From: an uncultured Prevotellaceae bacterium
Lineage (GTDB): Bacteria > Bacteroidota > Bacteroidia > Bacteroidales > Bacteroidaceae
Direction of reading: 5' to 3'
DNA: 64,000 bases
NCBI GenBank assembly: GCA_946415645.1
Contig: CAMKTJ010000010.1
Coordinates: 1 to 64,000, forward strand
The notes under the pieces were generated by a model. That model did not search any database and was not told where the DNA came from. It was given only the letters and a program-made list of their open reading frames with translations. A program made the position numbers and the translations under genes. Below are positions 1 to 9,128 of the stretch, one piece after another; within the stretch, counting starts at the first letter, position 1; each line of letters opens with the position of its first letter.

Positions 1-980
1 CCGTAGGTCAGGAATTCCTGAGAGTTTTGGATGAGAGAAATTTCCCCATTGACGAGTTGCTTCTCTTTGGAAGCCAGCGCAGTGCAGGAACTAAGTACAC
101 CTTCCGTGGTAAGGAAATCGAGGTTAAGCTCCTGCAGCATAACGACGACTTCAAGGGTGTAGATATTGCCTTTACCAGCGCAGGTGGCGGTACAAGCAAG
201 GAGTTTGCCGAGACCATTACCAAGTATGGTGCCGTGATGATTGACAACAGCAGTGCATTCCGTATGGACGAGGATGTACCCTTGGTAGTTCCCGAGTGCA
301 ATGCTGAGGATGCCCTGAACCGTCCCCGCAATATCATTGCCAACCCCAACTGTACAACTATCATGATGGTGGTTGCCCTGCAGGCTCTTGAGAACATCAG
401 CCACATCAAGCGCATACACGTTGCCAGCTACCAGGCTGCCAGCGGTGCCGGTGCCGCTGCCATGGCTGAGCTGTACGAGCAGTACCGTCAGGTATTGGCA
501 GGCGAGAAGCCAACGGTTGAGAAGTTTGCCTACCAGCTGGCCTTCAACGTTATCCCCCAGATTGATGTATTCACAGAGAACGGATACACCAAGGAGGAGA
601 TGAAGATGTACAACGAGACAAAGAAAATCATGCATACAGATGCCGATTGCTCTGCTATGTGTGTACGTGTGCCCTCTCTGCGTTGCCACAGCGAAAGCGT
701 ATGGGCAGAGACAGAGCGCCCCGTAAGCGTAGAGGAATTCAAGGAAGCTATCAAGAACGGTAACGGCCTGCAATTGGAGGACGATCCACAGAACAAGGTT
801 TACCCCATGCCTCTCTTCCACGAGAACTGCGATGATGTATATGTAGGTCGTATCCGCAAGGACCTTGCTAACCCCAACGGCATCACCTTCTGGTTGGTAT
901 CTGACCAGATTAAGAAGGGCGCAGCCCTGAATGCCGTCCAGATTGCAGAGTACCTTATCAAGGTAGGCAACGTGAAGTAA
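1..980 (+). CDS. asd: aspartate-semialdehyde dehydrogenase, 5' end outside window
   Basis: NADPH-dependent reduction of aspartyl phosphate to aspartate semialdehyde in the cytoplasm, the branch point to lysine/diaminopimelate, threonine and methionine. The frame is open from base 3 and reads [15 protein letters not shown], the usual sequence just after the N-terminal GxxGxVG nucleotide loop, so about ten codons are missing and the TTG at 27 is not the start. The active-site cysteine is in NPNCTT and the conserved QxxSGAG follows (SYQAASGAG). The family is usually about 335 residues and the visible 325 fit that. A strong hairpin terminator follows, so it ends a transcription unit. Identification is secure. 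Confidence 0.95.
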   Translation, partial: VGQEFLRVLDERNFPIDELLLFGSQRSAGTKYTFRGKEIEVKLLQHNDDFKGVDIAFTSAGGGTSKEFAETITKYGAVMIDNSSAFRMDEDVPLVVPECNAEDALNRPRNIIANPNCTTIMMVVALQALENISHIKRIHVASYQAASGAGAAAMAELYEQYRQVLAGEKPTVEKFAYQLAFNVIPQIDVFTENGYTKEEMKMYNETKKIMHTDADCSAMCVRVPSLRCHSESVWAETERPVSVEEFKEAIKNGNGLQLEDDPQNKVYPMPLFHENCDDVYVGRIRKDLANPNGITFWLVSDQIKKGAALNAVQIAEYLIKVGNVK

Positions 981-1004
981 GCACTACCCTATTTAATATC
1001 ACAG

Positions 1005-1042
1005 AAATGTCGGGACCGTATTGGTTCCGACATTTCTTTTTC
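1005..1042 (+). terminator. intrinsic terminator of asd
   Basis: Thirteen-pair stem (AAATGTCGG..ACC against GGTTCCGACATTT, one G-T pair) with a five-base loop, followed by TTCTTTTTC. It lies 25 bases after the asd stop. Confidence 0.85.
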
Positions 1043-1065
1043 AGAACTGGTTAGTCTTCGATCCT

Positions 1066-1529
1066 TTAATTGTTTTGGTTAATCAAATTAACGACAACCT
1101 TCACCATCACGTCTTTCTCTTCCGTTCGGCTCTCGGCAATCATCAATGTGAGAGCCACAAGGGTATTGTCGGCCAGACTCTTTGCGCGTAGGGCAACTCA
1201 CCTATCTGCTCCTTGCGGAGACGCTCATTAACGGCGTAACCTTTGACAAGGTAGTCTTTCAAGATGCGGTTTGCCCATTGGCGAAATCTCACGCCTCGCT
1301 TTGAGTTTACACGATAACCGACAGAGATTATCATATCCAGATTGAAGAACGGAACTGTACGTTTTACCGATCTCTTTCCCTCAATTTGAACTTGTGCAAT
1401 TTTTGCACAGGTTGACTCTCTGTCCAATTCTTCTGCCTTGTATATATTATTGATGTGGCGAACAATGGATGTTCGGTCTGTCTGATATATTATAATTTTC
1501 TTCCATCTTCTTACTTGAAGCCTCTTCAC
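1066..1529 (-). pseudogene. RhuM-family protein, broken remnant
   Basis: The protein read from 1529 downwards contains the RhuM family core: SIVRHINNIYK, then NLDMIISVGYRVNSKRGVRFRQWAN and LKDYLVKGYAVNE. RhuM proteins are about 330 residues; only about 130 remain. The N-terminal strand KIIIYQT runs straight into TDRTSIVRH, where the family normally has some 30 further residues (the WLTQ..MAELF helix), so an internal deletion is inferred. The reading frame then fails near 1190; a second frame continues with a protein-like stretch (SLADNTLVALTLMIAE) to a TAA at 1066. RhuM genes often sit beside type I restriction loci, and one such locus is at the other end of this window. Function is lost or doubtful. 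Confidence 0.7.
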
Positions 1530-1698
1530 ATTTTCTCCAAACCAGATATCTTGCTAATTTTAGTCATTCCTGGTTATCATTTTGCAAATATAGTAAATCT
1601 ATTGGATAGTGGAGAGTCTTTTGCTCTTTTTTCAAAGAAAAACAAAAAAGGCATCACATTAACAACATGATGCCATCAGTAGAATCTTGTCAGATTCG

Positions 1699-1730
1699 GG
1701 CGCTGACGGACAGCCTCGAAGAGGAGGATA
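1699..1730. repeat. duplicate of the trmH 3' coding end
   Basis: 31 of 32 bases are identical and in the same orientation to 2174-2205, which encodes the last helix (LLFEAVRQRQ) of the downstream methyltransferase gene. The two copies bracket the peptidase ruin at 1836-2140, as expected for an old duplication or slipped recombination. Confidence 0.8.
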
Positions 1731-1754
1731 AATAACCTCAACCACACAAGGAGT

Positions 1755-1798
1755 ACCTCATATTTACCTCAAGGTTTCCTCAAGGTTTCCTCAAGGTT
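1755..1798 (-). repeat. 11-bp tandem repeat array, left copy (4 units)
   Basis: Read on the minus strand: four consecutive 11-mers of the form AACCTTGAGGA/T, followed by ACTCCTTGTG. The same array with eight units and the same trailing ten bases is found on the plus strand at 55666-55763. The rest of 1530-1835 holds no gene that I can support. Confidence 0.85.
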
Positions 1799-1835
1799 AA
1801 GAAAATAGGGTTGGGTGAACAGAAAAATATACTTT

Positions 1836-2140
1836 CTATCGAAGCAGTTGCATGCGGAAAGCCTTCGGGAGAGCGTTCCTATTCAAGAACAGGTAGGTGG
1901 TGTTCAGCTTCATGTAGTCGCGCGACATGTACCAGGTTCCCTTGTAGTCGCCCATCTGGCCCCATGAGTTCTTGACCAGATAGTAGGGCTTGCCCTGTTC
2001 GTCAACGGCCTTGCCATAGATGAGCATCACATGGTCATAGGTGAAGCGCCAGTCGTCCCACTGCTCCTGACGCGACTCCTGTGTGGGCGTTACATCATCA
2101 GCAGCACAGCCAGCAAGATAAATGATAGAATTGTTTTCAT
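1836..2140 (-). pseudogene. exported PepC/bleomycin-hydrolase-like cysteine peptidase, remnant
   Basis: An ATG at 2140 opens a signal peptide (MKTILSFILLAVLLMM) that hits TAA after 16 codons. In a shifted frame the C-terminal end of a peptidase C1B continues at once: TYDHVMLIYGKAV with the catalytic His, PYYLVKNSWG with the catalytic Asn, and the family ending YLFLNRNALPKAFR, to TAG at 1836. The catalytic Cys and some 300 residues in between are missing. So the gene has kept its two ends and lost its middle, and the frame is also broken. It cannot make an active enzyme. Confidence 0.8.
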
Positions 2141-2162
2141 ATAGGTAAAAGATTGTTTAAGG

Positions 2163-2975
2163 CTAAGACAACTGGCGCTGACGGACAGCCTCGAAAAGGA
2201 GGATAGCCGCTGAGACGGAGACGTTGAGCGAATCTAACTGCCCCAGCATGGGAATGCGTATATGAGCATCCGCTGCCTGACGCCATACATCAGTAAGGCC
2301 GGTGCTTTCTGTTCCCATTACAATAGCCGTGGGACCTGCCATGGGGGTATCATAATACAGATGAGAATCTTGCAGCTGAGCAGTTAGAATCTGCACGCCA
2401 TGCTGCTTGAGGAAGGCAATACAATCCTCTGAAGTACAAGCTACCGTAGGAACGGTGAAGATGGCTCCGATAGAGGAGCGGATAAGATTGGGATTGTAAA
2501 GGTCGGTCAGCGGGTCGCACACAATAACACCGGTAGCATTGGCTGCATCGGCACTACGGAGGATAGCCCCAAGGTTGCCGGGCTTCTCAACACGCTCCAA
2601 GACAACGAAGAGGAGCTTGCCATTGACACCCCTACCCTTCTGCTGGAGCAAGGACTCCAGGGTAAGGGGCTGAGGGGTTCGTATGACGGCTATAATGCCC
2701 TCTGTACTGCCACGATAGGCTATACGCTCGTAAACGTTCTTCGTCACTTTGACAAGTGACAATTGAGAATTGAGAATTGAGAATTGAGAGAGGTCTGTGC
2801 CGTCCAGGCAATAGACAGACTCTACCTGCATGCCGGAATGGATGCAATGTTCCAACTCTCTCCTACCCTCTACAACAAAGAGGCCTTCCTCTCTGCGAAG
2901 AGCGGATTTCTGCTGAAGAGCCAGCAGATGCTTGATGCGCGGATTCTGTGCGCTTGAGATTACTTCTGTATTCAT
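2163..2975 (-). CDS. SpoU/TrmH-family RNA 2'-O-ribose methyltransferase
   Basis: SAM-dependent methylation of a ribose in rRNA or tRNA, with the knotted SPOUT fold. An N-terminal substrate-binding domain (about 5-105) precedes the SPOUT domain (about 120-268). The latter shows all three SpoU motifs: EKPGNLGAILRSADA, IVMGTESTGL and IPMLGQLDSLNVSVSAAILLFEA. Length 270 fits the family. The target nucleotide cannot be told from sequence. Residues 63-72 are encoded by four perfect tandem heptamers (2761-2788), an unusual insertion at the end of the first domain. The last bases of the gene are duplicated at 1699-1730. It appears to be a single-gene unit. Confidence 0.9.
   Translation of the reverse strand: MNTEVISSAQNPRIKHLLALQQKSALRREEGLFVVEGRRELEHCIHSGMQVESVYCLDGTDLSQFSILNSQLSLVKVTKNVYERIAYRGSTEGIIAVIRTPQPLTLESLLQQKGRGVNGKLLFVVLERVEKPGNLGAILRSADAANATGVIVCDPLTDLYNPNLIRSSIGAIFTVPTVACTSEDCIAFLKQHGVQILTAQLQDSHLYYDTPMAGPTAIVMGTESTGLTDVWRQAADAHIRIPMLGQLDSLNVSVSAAILLFEAVRQRQLS
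2761..2788. repeat. heptanucleotide tandem repeat inside the methyltransferase gene
   Basis: Four perfect copies of AATTGAG. Seven is not a multiple of three, so gain or loss of one unit would shift the frame. Confidence 0.9.
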
Positions 2976-3002
2976 TTAAAATTATGTTTCGGAAGCTAAG
3001 CT

Positions 3003-3160
3003 TCCTAAAGGGGCAAGGGGCAAGTGGTTAGGGGCAAGAGATTACTTAAGCACTTTCCGTCCATTCACAATGTATATTCCCTTCGCCAATTTTGAATCTT
3101 GAATTGAACATTGAACATTGAACTATCCTCTTGCTCCCTGCCCCTTGCCCCTTGCTCCAT
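3003..3160. repeat. composite GGGGCAAG / TTCAATG repeat
   Basis: Contains GGGGCAAG units at about 3010-3040, then the tail relic at 3042-3092, then (minus strand sense) GAGCAAGGGGCAAGGGG, AGGATAG and three TTCAATG-like units at 3095-3160. Related units occur at 19188-19222, 45343-45470 and 48703-48740. Confidence 0.75.
3042..3092 (-). pseudogene. orphan C-terminal tail of a secreted protein
   Basis: On the minus strand the frame ending at TAA 3042 reads KLAKGIYIVNGRKVLK, the same tail type that ends the large secreted proteins at 24822 and 49106. Upstream in this frame a TAG lies within the TTCAATG repeats (about 3118). It is therefore detached from any complete gene; it may be the former end of the GH31 gene just upstream or the relic of a lost gene. 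Confidence 0.6.
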
Positions 3161-3167
3161 GAAATAA

Positions 3168-5345
3168 CTACTCAGGAACCTGAGGGAACGTGAGTTTATT
3201 TTTATCAATACCCTGCTGCTTGTCGGGTGCGACCTTCATGGTTACCTCGCTGCCAGCAGTCCAGGGACTATAGGTTATCTTGCCATCAGAAACGATGCCG
3301 ACACGCAGGGTACGGCTCTTCTCTGCCAACTTACCATCTGCCTTACTGAGGCTGACAGTTATCTTCTTGCCTACGGTCTGAGCCTTGATGCTATACTGGG
3401 CATACTGCCCGTGACGGAACTGGAATCCGTCGCCGGCATCCTCGTAGAGCGTACCTGCGGCAACGCCCTCGGCATCGGGGTTGACGAGGAGGGTAAGGCT
3501 GTCTGTACGCATCTCGGTGGTATTCTGATAAAGATTGGCCATAGGAACAATAGCACCCGGACGGAGGGCTACGTAGGGTTGGAAACCGTCATCGGCAGCC
3601 TCGAAGGGGATGATGTCCCAATCGCCCTGGGGAAGTTGTGCATCGCCTGCCCAACGGGGAAGAACAAGCAGGTCGGCACCCAGCATGAAGGCCTTCTGCT
3701 CGGCACGCAGAGAAGCATCCTTGGCATCTGCCATGAAGACAGGGCGCATAACGGGCATTCCGTTGACACTGGCCTCCTGGAACAAAGTATAGATATAGGG
3801 CATAAGGCGATAGCGGCGATTGATGGCTGTACGGCAGACATCGAGGGTCTGCTGATCAAAAGCCCAGGGCTCCTGTGCACGGCCGCCATCGATACAATGG
3901 TTACGTACGAAGGGGAAATATACACCAACGGCCGTCCAGTTGGCTACCAGCTTGGCATTGCTGTCGCCACAGAAACCACCTATATCAGGACCATTAAAGG
4001 GCTGACCACTAAGACCAAGGGTAATAGACATGGGGATGCTGGCCATGAACTGCTCCCAGTTGGAGTAGTTATCGCCCGTCCAGGTGGCAGCATATCTATG
4101 TCCACCCAGGAAATTACTACGGCTGAGGATGAAAGGACGCTTGTCGGGGTTGGCAAGCAAAAGGCCCTGACGACTGGCACGAACCATATTCAGACCATAG
4201 ACATTATGGTAACGCAGATGCGAGTCGGCACGAAGGCCGTCGCCACCCAGATGCTTGTTGGTCATAGGCATGGTGCCTGCAGGACCGCCAAAGACACTGG
4301 GCTCGTTCATATCATTCCAGATACCATCCACACCCTGGGCCATGAAGGGAGGATAGAGGGTGCTCCACCAGGAGCGTACCTCGGGACGGGTGAAATCCGG
4401 GAAATGACAGTCGCCGGGCCATACCTTGCCAACGAAGGGCTTATCATTCTCGTCGAGGACTGCATAACCATTCTGCATCAACTGATCATCTACCCAATAC
4501 CCCTTCTGTGCCTTTACACCGGGGTCAATCATATAGACGCTCTTGAAGTTGAGGCTATGCAGATAGTCGTTCAACTCCTTGGGCTTGGAGAACTCCTCGG
4601 GGTGCCATGTGAAGATCTTGTACTGATCCATATAATGGATGTCCATCCAGATGACATCAGAAGGAATCTGATAATGGCGGAGCGTATCGGCAATCTCCTT
4701 GACACGTGTATCAGGATGATAGCTGTAACGGCACTGCTGATAGCCCAAAGACCACAGGGGAGGAAGGGGCATGGTACCGGTATGCTGGACAAGAGCCTGC
4801 ATAAGAGCCTCGGGGCTCTCCTTCTCGATGATGACAACACGGAAGGCAGGGCCCTCGGAACGGAAGACTACCTCGGCATCAGTAGTCATTTCTGACTTCC
4901 AAGTATTATCGGCTATAATGCCGAAGGCTGTACCGTCCTTGCGCAAGCCAAACACCCAGGGATGACTCTGATAGAGGTGGCTGCCACCATCTACACCATA
5001 GCAGGGGGTATCAATATTAAAGAACTGTATGGTCTTGCCATTACGACGCAGGGGGCCCCACACCTCGCCACCGCCATAGAGGTCGGCATCGGCATCGACG
5101 GGAATACGTACGACATTCTTGCCATCCTGAACACTATACATGGGACGAATCTTCCAAGAAGAAGGCACATTGCCCACAGGAGCCAGATCCTGCTCGAAGA
5201 TAGGCGAAGGACTATGTGCAGCGGCATCATAATCCTGTGGATAGAACACAGCCACACCGGGGGCTGTAAGGTAACTCTGTTGCGCAACAGCTGAAAGGCT
5301 GACGCAGAACAGGAAAGCGGATAATAGTTGATTGATTTTTCTCAT
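3168..5345 (-). CDS. secreted GH31 alpha-glucosidase-type glycoside hydrolase
   Basis: Retaining alpha-glycosidase (alpha-glucosidase or alpha-xylosidase type) acting in the periplasm or on the cell surface. Residues 1-21 form a signal peptide. An N-terminal beta-sandwich is followed by the catalytic barrel with the nucleophile in GIWNDMNEP (Asp345) and the acid/base in TWTGDN (Asp425), then C-terminal beta domains. Length 725 is typical. Only 20 bases separate its start from the end of the larger GH31 upstream, so the two are very likely cotranscribed and work on the same glucan or xyloglucan-like substrate. It lacks the C-terminal tail seen on several neighbours; an orphan tail lies 75 bases downstream. 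The exact substrate cannot be assigned. Confidence 0.92.
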   Translation of the reverse strand: MRKINQLLSAFLFCVSLSAVAQQSYLTAPGVAVFYPQDYDAAAHSPSPIFEQDLAPVGNVPSSWKIRPMYSVQDGKNVVRIPVDADADLYGGGEVWGPLRRNGKTIQFFNIDTPCYGVDGGSHLYQSHPWVFGLRKDGTAFGIIADNTWKSEMTTDAEVVFRSEGPAFRVVIIEKESPEALMQALVQHTGTMPLPPLWSLGYQQCRYSYHPDTRVKEIADTLRHYQIPSDVIWMDIHYMDQYKIFTWHPEEFSKPKELNDYLHSLNFKSVYMIDPGVKAQKGYWVDDQLMQNGYAVLDENDKPFVGKVWPGDCHFPDFTRPEVRSWWSTLYPPFMAQGVDGIWNDMNEPSVFGGPAGTMPMTNKHLGGDGLRADSHLRYHNVYGLNMVRASRQGLLLANPDKRPFILSRSNFLGGHRYAATWTGDNYSNWEQFMASIPMSITLGLSGQPFNGPDIGGFCGDSNAKLVANWTAVGVYFPFVRNHCIDGGRAQEPWAFDQQTLDVCRTAINRRYRLMPYIYTLFQEASVNGMPVMRPVFMADAKDASLRAEQKAFMLGADLLVLPRWAGDAQLPQGDWDIIPFEAADDGFQPYVALRPGAIVPMANLYQNTTEMRTDSLTLLVNPDAEGVAAGTLYEDAGDGFQFRHGQYAQYSIKAQTVGKKITVSLSKADGKLAEKSRTLRVGIVSDGKITYSPWTAGSEVTMKVAPDKQQGIDKNKLTFPQVPE

Positions 5346-5365
5346 TTGGATATATTGAACAAATT

Positions 5366-8300
5366 TTATTGAATAGTTATCTTACGTGTAAAGTTCTCCT
5401 TACCATTGGTGGCATGCAGGATATATGTGCCAGCATGGGGAGCCTGCAGGGTTACCTGATTGCCACTTTCGGAGGTTATATGCTGACCCTCGGGACCAAA
5501 CAGGAAGACTGCCATCACCTGGGAAGAGCTGACCTGTATGGTATGGTTACGGACGGACATTTGCACCTTGGCCTCGGGCTCGATGCTCCCTACCCCATCC
5601 AAATCATCACCAAGATACTCGCCTGAAATGGTTTCCTTGAAGATATTGATGGTAATACGGTAGAAACCGTCCTTGCTAATGGCCCATTTATAATCTGAAG
5701 AGCCGTTGTACCAGATCTCCTTAGAGGTGAGGATACTCTCGTCCTGCTTGAAGGGATGCAAGACCTTGGGACTCCATCCGTACTGTCCGTTGATCTTGAA
5801 ACGTTTAGGCTCATCGTTGCTGGTATAGTTCTTGAGCTCGCCCATCCAGGTCCATTCATAAGGATCCAAGGACGACTGCTCCATAGCCTTACCACTGGAT
5901 ATCTGCCAGTTGCCGGCACCAGGAGTCTGGTTATCCTCGACACAACCGCCACAGATCCATGACTCGTACCACCAGGTGAACAGCTCGCCCTGCATGGTAC
6001 CGGCCGTTGTACTGGTGGGCATAACGGTAAAGCGGTAGTTATCGGCCTCGAAGAGGACCGTCCATGCCGCAGCAACACTATCGGTAGTAGAGGTGTAGCT
6101 GATACCGTCGTTAACAACATTGGAGTTGAACTGAGCAGGCTTGTAGAAGCGTGTACCACCCGTCTTGGACGGAGTAATGACAAATGTGCCGGGGAGCAAC
6201 TTGCCATGATACTTGAAGCAATTTCTGCTATTGAAACTGGTAAGTTCCTGTACTCCGCCAGGAATGGCTGAACCACGGGCATAGAGTCTGGTAACACCAG
6301 AGACACGATTCTGTGTGGATGCGGAATATTCATCAGATGACTGAGAGGGCTCCTCGCTAATGGTCTGAGGTGCAATAGTCTCTGGTCCATTATCGACCTC
6401 TACCCCATCCAACTGGACAGTTATCTCCTTATCAAGGGAAGAGGTCTGTATGGTTACGGTCAAGACCTTAGCATCGGCATCGTAACTGTCCTCGAAGGCT
6501 GCATCGTTACTTACACTGATACCCTGAGGAGCCTTCTGTACTCCCAGAAACTGGACCGTCCAGGTACGTGTAGTAGGCATACCCTGGAAACTGCCCTCAC
6601 GGGGGCTGATAGTAAGACGCTTGGTGGTAGCAGATACATTGCTATAACTGAAGGTGGTACGGGCATATCCGCCAGAGACGTAATCCTGATTATCACCACC
6701 ATCCTCATAGAATGTGCCTGTGCCATCGGCTCCAGGAACAACCTTCAGGATAATCTCCTGAGGATTAGTGACAACACTACGCTGGACAGGATAGAAGGGG
6801 ATAACGCTGCCAGGACGATAGAAGACAGGGAATTGGTCCAGGGTATAGTTGGCACGGAAGACACTACCACCGGCACGCAGGCGATTCTCCGTCACATCCC
6901 ACCACTGACCGGCTGGGAGCCAGATATTACGACTGCTGACACCATTCTTAGAAGCTGTATAAATGGGCGCTACCAGCATATCGTTGCCAAACATGTATTC
7001 ATCCTCATAGACATAGGCATTATTCTCCTCAGGCCATTCGTAATAAAGAGGACGATTCATACCAATACCGGTATCATAGGTCTCACGGGCTGCCGTATAA
7101 AGATAGGGGAACATCTGGTAACGCATACGGACGGCCTCGCGCAACTGAGTGAAGTTGCTGTACTTCCAGATCTTACGCTCCAACTTGGAATCATTGGTAG
7201 CATGGGTACGGAAGATGGGAGTGAAGGCTCCGAACTGAAGCCAGCGCAATAGGAGCTCTGGGTCGTTGTCGCCACCCTGATGACCTCCTAAATCATGTCC
7301 CCAATAGGCATAGCAGACATTGCTGGCATTGCTGGTGAAGAATATCTCGTAGCCAAGCGTAGACCATGCAGCCCATGTATCGCCACTGAAACAGATGGGA
7401 TAACGGTGAGATCCTAACCCACCCCATCGGTGATAGATGACAGGACGGAGCGTGGGACGGTTCTTCTGCATATCCTCGAAGAAGGTGTGGTTACACCAGA
7501 ATGTCTCGCTCAGTTTATCGGCACCATCTGCCAGGGTATAGCCCTTGGCAGCTGCATGCTCGCCTACGGTCTTCTCCTGCTGCCAGTCGAGCCACCAGAA
7601 ATCAACTCCCTGCTTCTCGAGCGGACGGATGATATTGTCGAAGAAAGGACGCGCAAAGCTGTAATCCTGTATGGTCCAGGGGATTGTCTGGGTATAAGAA
7701 GTAGGAAGTCCCATGGCAGAACGGAGATTCTTGTACTTATCCTCGGAACTACTGATTCCATCTGATGGATGAAGATTCAGAGCCGTTCGCAGGCCATGAT
7801 TATGCATGTATGTGATAAGAGAGGTGGGATTAGGAATACGACTGGTGTTCCAGCTCCAACCAGTCCAGCCACTCTTGTGCCAGTCCATATCCATGATTAT
7901 AACGTCCATGGGGATATCATTGTTCTCTACATCACGAATGATTCCCTGAAAATCACTCTGTGTATAAGCCCAGTAACGACTGTACCAATAGCCGAAGATG
8001 TACTTGGGAGGCAAAGGAACACGTCCCCCTACCCTAGTGAAATCCTGGATACATTCCTTGTATTGATGACCGTAGCCTAGGAAATACCAGTCGATAGCCT
8101 GAGAATCGGACGCTTTCTCCCACCACATATAACCATCGGCATTAGGAGCCATAGGCAAAGTAGTACTTCCGTCGCCACGAATGGCAGAGGGACTCTCGTC
8201 TATTATGCTCCAACCAGCACGTGAGAGAAGTCCTTTCTCTAACTTCCCACGGGCATTATCACCCCAGGCCGTATCAAGGGTTCTGTTGGTGCCCAGAAGG

Positions 8301-8713
8301 TTCAAGGCATCATCCTTGCCTGGATACCAGGTACACGTAATGCCATTGAGCAGGAATGTAACCATCAGATTATCAGGCTTCTTGTCGGTAGCCTTGATGA
8401 CAGAACCTACCTTATAGCGCAAGGTAACATCAGCGGTACGGATATACAGATAGCCATCGGCCTCTTCGGTAGTATAGGAAGGAACGGGCAACCTACGGTT
8501 TACAATAGCAAACGTGGCTCTATCCTCGAACTGCCTGGTACTGCTGTATTCAATACGAATCATCTTGCTGGTAAGGACCGTAAAACGGGCATTACCACTC
8601 TCGACCACTGCTGCAGGGTCTGCAACAGGATTCAGTTGATCCTGGGCATAGATATGGCTACTCACCATCAAAAGCAGCCAAAACAGGAAATGTCTAAAAC
8701 ACTTAAACTTCAT
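5366..8713 (-). CDS. large secreted multidomain GH31 glycoside hydrolase
   Basis: Signal peptide (1-23), N-terminal sandwich, GH31 barrel with nucleophile in DFWWLDWQQ (Asp376) and acid/base in CFSGDT (Asp445), a proximal beta domain (DUF5110-like, about 650-740), then some 350 residues of further beta-rich modules. Part of this (about 900-1030) resembles SusE/SusF-like starch-binding repeats (WTWMGELKNYT..KFKINGQYGWSP-type). The last 70 residues form a sorting-type tail domain (GTYILHATNGKENFTRKITIQ), possibly type IX related. At 1115 residues it is much longer than a minimal GH31. It is the first gene of a two-gene unit with the GH31 at 3168-5345. Close relatives act on alpha-glucans; this is inference from family only. 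Confidence 0.88.
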   Translation of the reverse strand: MKFKCFRHFLFWLLLMVSSHIYAQDQLNPVADPAAVVESGNARFTVLTSKMIRIEYSSTRQFEDRATFAIVNRRLPVPSYTTEEADGYLYIRTADVTLRYKVGSVIKATDKKPDNLMVTFLLNGITCTWYPGKDDALNLLGTNRTLDTAWGDNARGKLEKGLLSRAGWSIIDESPSAIRGDGSTTLPMAPNADGYMWWEKASDSQAIDWYFLGYGHQYKECIQDFTRVGGRVPLPPKYIFGYWYSRYWAYTQSDFQGIIRDVENNDIPMDVIIMDMDWHKSGWTGWSWNTSRIPNPTSLITYMHNHGLRTALNLHPSDGISSSEDKYKNLRSAMGLPTSYTQTIPWTIQDYSFARPFFDNIIRPLEKQGVDFWWLDWQQEKTVGEHAAAKGYTLADGADKLSETFWCNHTFFEDMQKNRPTLRPVIYHRWGGLGSHRYPICFSGDTWAAWSTLGYEIFFTSNASNVCYAYWGHDLGGHQGGDNDPELLLRWLQFGAFTPIFRTHATNDSKLERKIWKYSNFTQLREAVRMRYQMFPYLYTAARETYDTGIGMNRPLYYEWPEENNAYVYEDEYMFGNDMLVAPIYTASKNGVSSRNIWLPAGQWWDVTENRLRAGGSVFRANYTLDQFPVFYRPGSVIPFYPVQRSVVTNPQEIILKVVPGADGTGTFYEDGGDNQDYVSGGYARTTFSYSNVSATTKRLTISPREGSFQGMPTTRTWTVQFLGVQKAPQGISVSNDAAFEDSYDADAKVLTVTIQTSSLDKEITVQLDGVEVDNGPETIAPQTISEEPSQSSDEYSASTQNRVSGVTRLYARGSAIPGGVQELTSFNSRNCFKYHGKLLPGTFVITPSKTGGTRFYKPAQFNSNVVNDGISYTSTTDSVAAAWTVLFEADNYRFTVMPTSTTAGTMQGELFTWWYESWICGGCVEDNQTPGAGNWQISSGKAMEQSSLDPYEWTWMGELKNYTSNDEPKRFKINGQYGWSPKVLHPFKQDESILTSKEIWYNGSSDYKWAISKDGFYRITINIFKETISGEYLGDDLDGVGSIEPEAKVQMSVRNHTIQVSSSQVMAVFLFGPEGQHITSESGNQVTLQAPHAGTYILHATNGKENFTRKITIQ

Positions 8714-8756
8714 ATTGGTTAATTTGATATAAATGCGTGGAATATACGGATAGGCG

Positions 8757-8990
8757 TTATTTGAGAAGCTTGTTCCAGATCAGCAAGAAAAGCATAGCTC
8801 CAATAACAGCTACTACCAACTCGCCCATCCAACTATAAGCCTGCAAACCGAAAAGACTGAAAACGTAGCCACCTAAGGCGCCACCGATGATACCTAATAC
8901 AAGGTTTACAATACAGCCTTTACCCTCTCCGTCGAACAACTTGCTGGCAACAAAGCCTGCAAGAATTCCTGTAATTAATCCTACTATCAT
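8757..8990 (-). CDS. GlsB/YeaQ/YmgE-family small membrane protein
   Basis: Seventy-seven residues with three hydrophobic segments rich in Gly (MIVGLITGILAGFVASKLF, then LVLGIIGGALGGYVFSLFG, then a last helix ending in WNKLLK). This is the pattern of the transglycosylase-associated/stress-response membrane family, whose molecular role is not known. It is preceded by a minus-strand -7 box at 9027-9034. Confidence 0.8.
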   Translation of the reverse strand: MIVGLITGILAGFVASKLFDGEGKGCIVNLVLGIIGGALGGYVFSLFGLQAYSWMGELVVAVIGAMLFLLIWNKLLK

Positions 8991-9026
8991 AGCTTCTGTT
9001 TATACATTATTATACGCTTGAGCGAG

Positions 9027-9034
9027 CAAATTTA
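9027..9034 (-). promoter_or_regulatory. -7 box for the GlsB-like gene
   Basis: TAAATTTG on the minus strand, 37 bases before the start; matches the Bacteroidetes TAnnTTTG consensus. Confidence 0.6.
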
Positions 9035-9087
9035 CAAAAAAGATACAGAAGTCACAAAACAACAGGGACAATTACCTGTATTTTTTG

Positions 9088-9095
9088 TATCTTTG
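9088..9095 (+). promoter_or_regulatory. -7 box for the DUF4250 gene
   Basis: TATCTTTG on the plus strand, 33 bases before the ATG at 9129. It forms a divergent promoter region with the box at 9027. Confidence 0.65.
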
Positions 9096-9128
9096 CACCA
9101 ATTTTCAACAAACGATTCTTAAATAAAG

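Noticed and set aside
1455-1670. Plus-strand 71-codon frame opposite the RhuM remnant
   Set aside because: No domain, and the minus strand holds recognisable RhuM sequence.
3411-4895. 494-codon plus-strand open frame
   Set aside because: Antisense shadow of the GH31 gene, which has signal peptide and catalytic motifs; the shadow protein is low-complexity Ile/Gly/Thr sequence with no domain.
5366-5580. Firm assignment of type IX secretion to the tail-bearing proteins
   Set aside because: The tails resemble sorting signals, but no type IX machinery gene is in the window, so the export route stays open.
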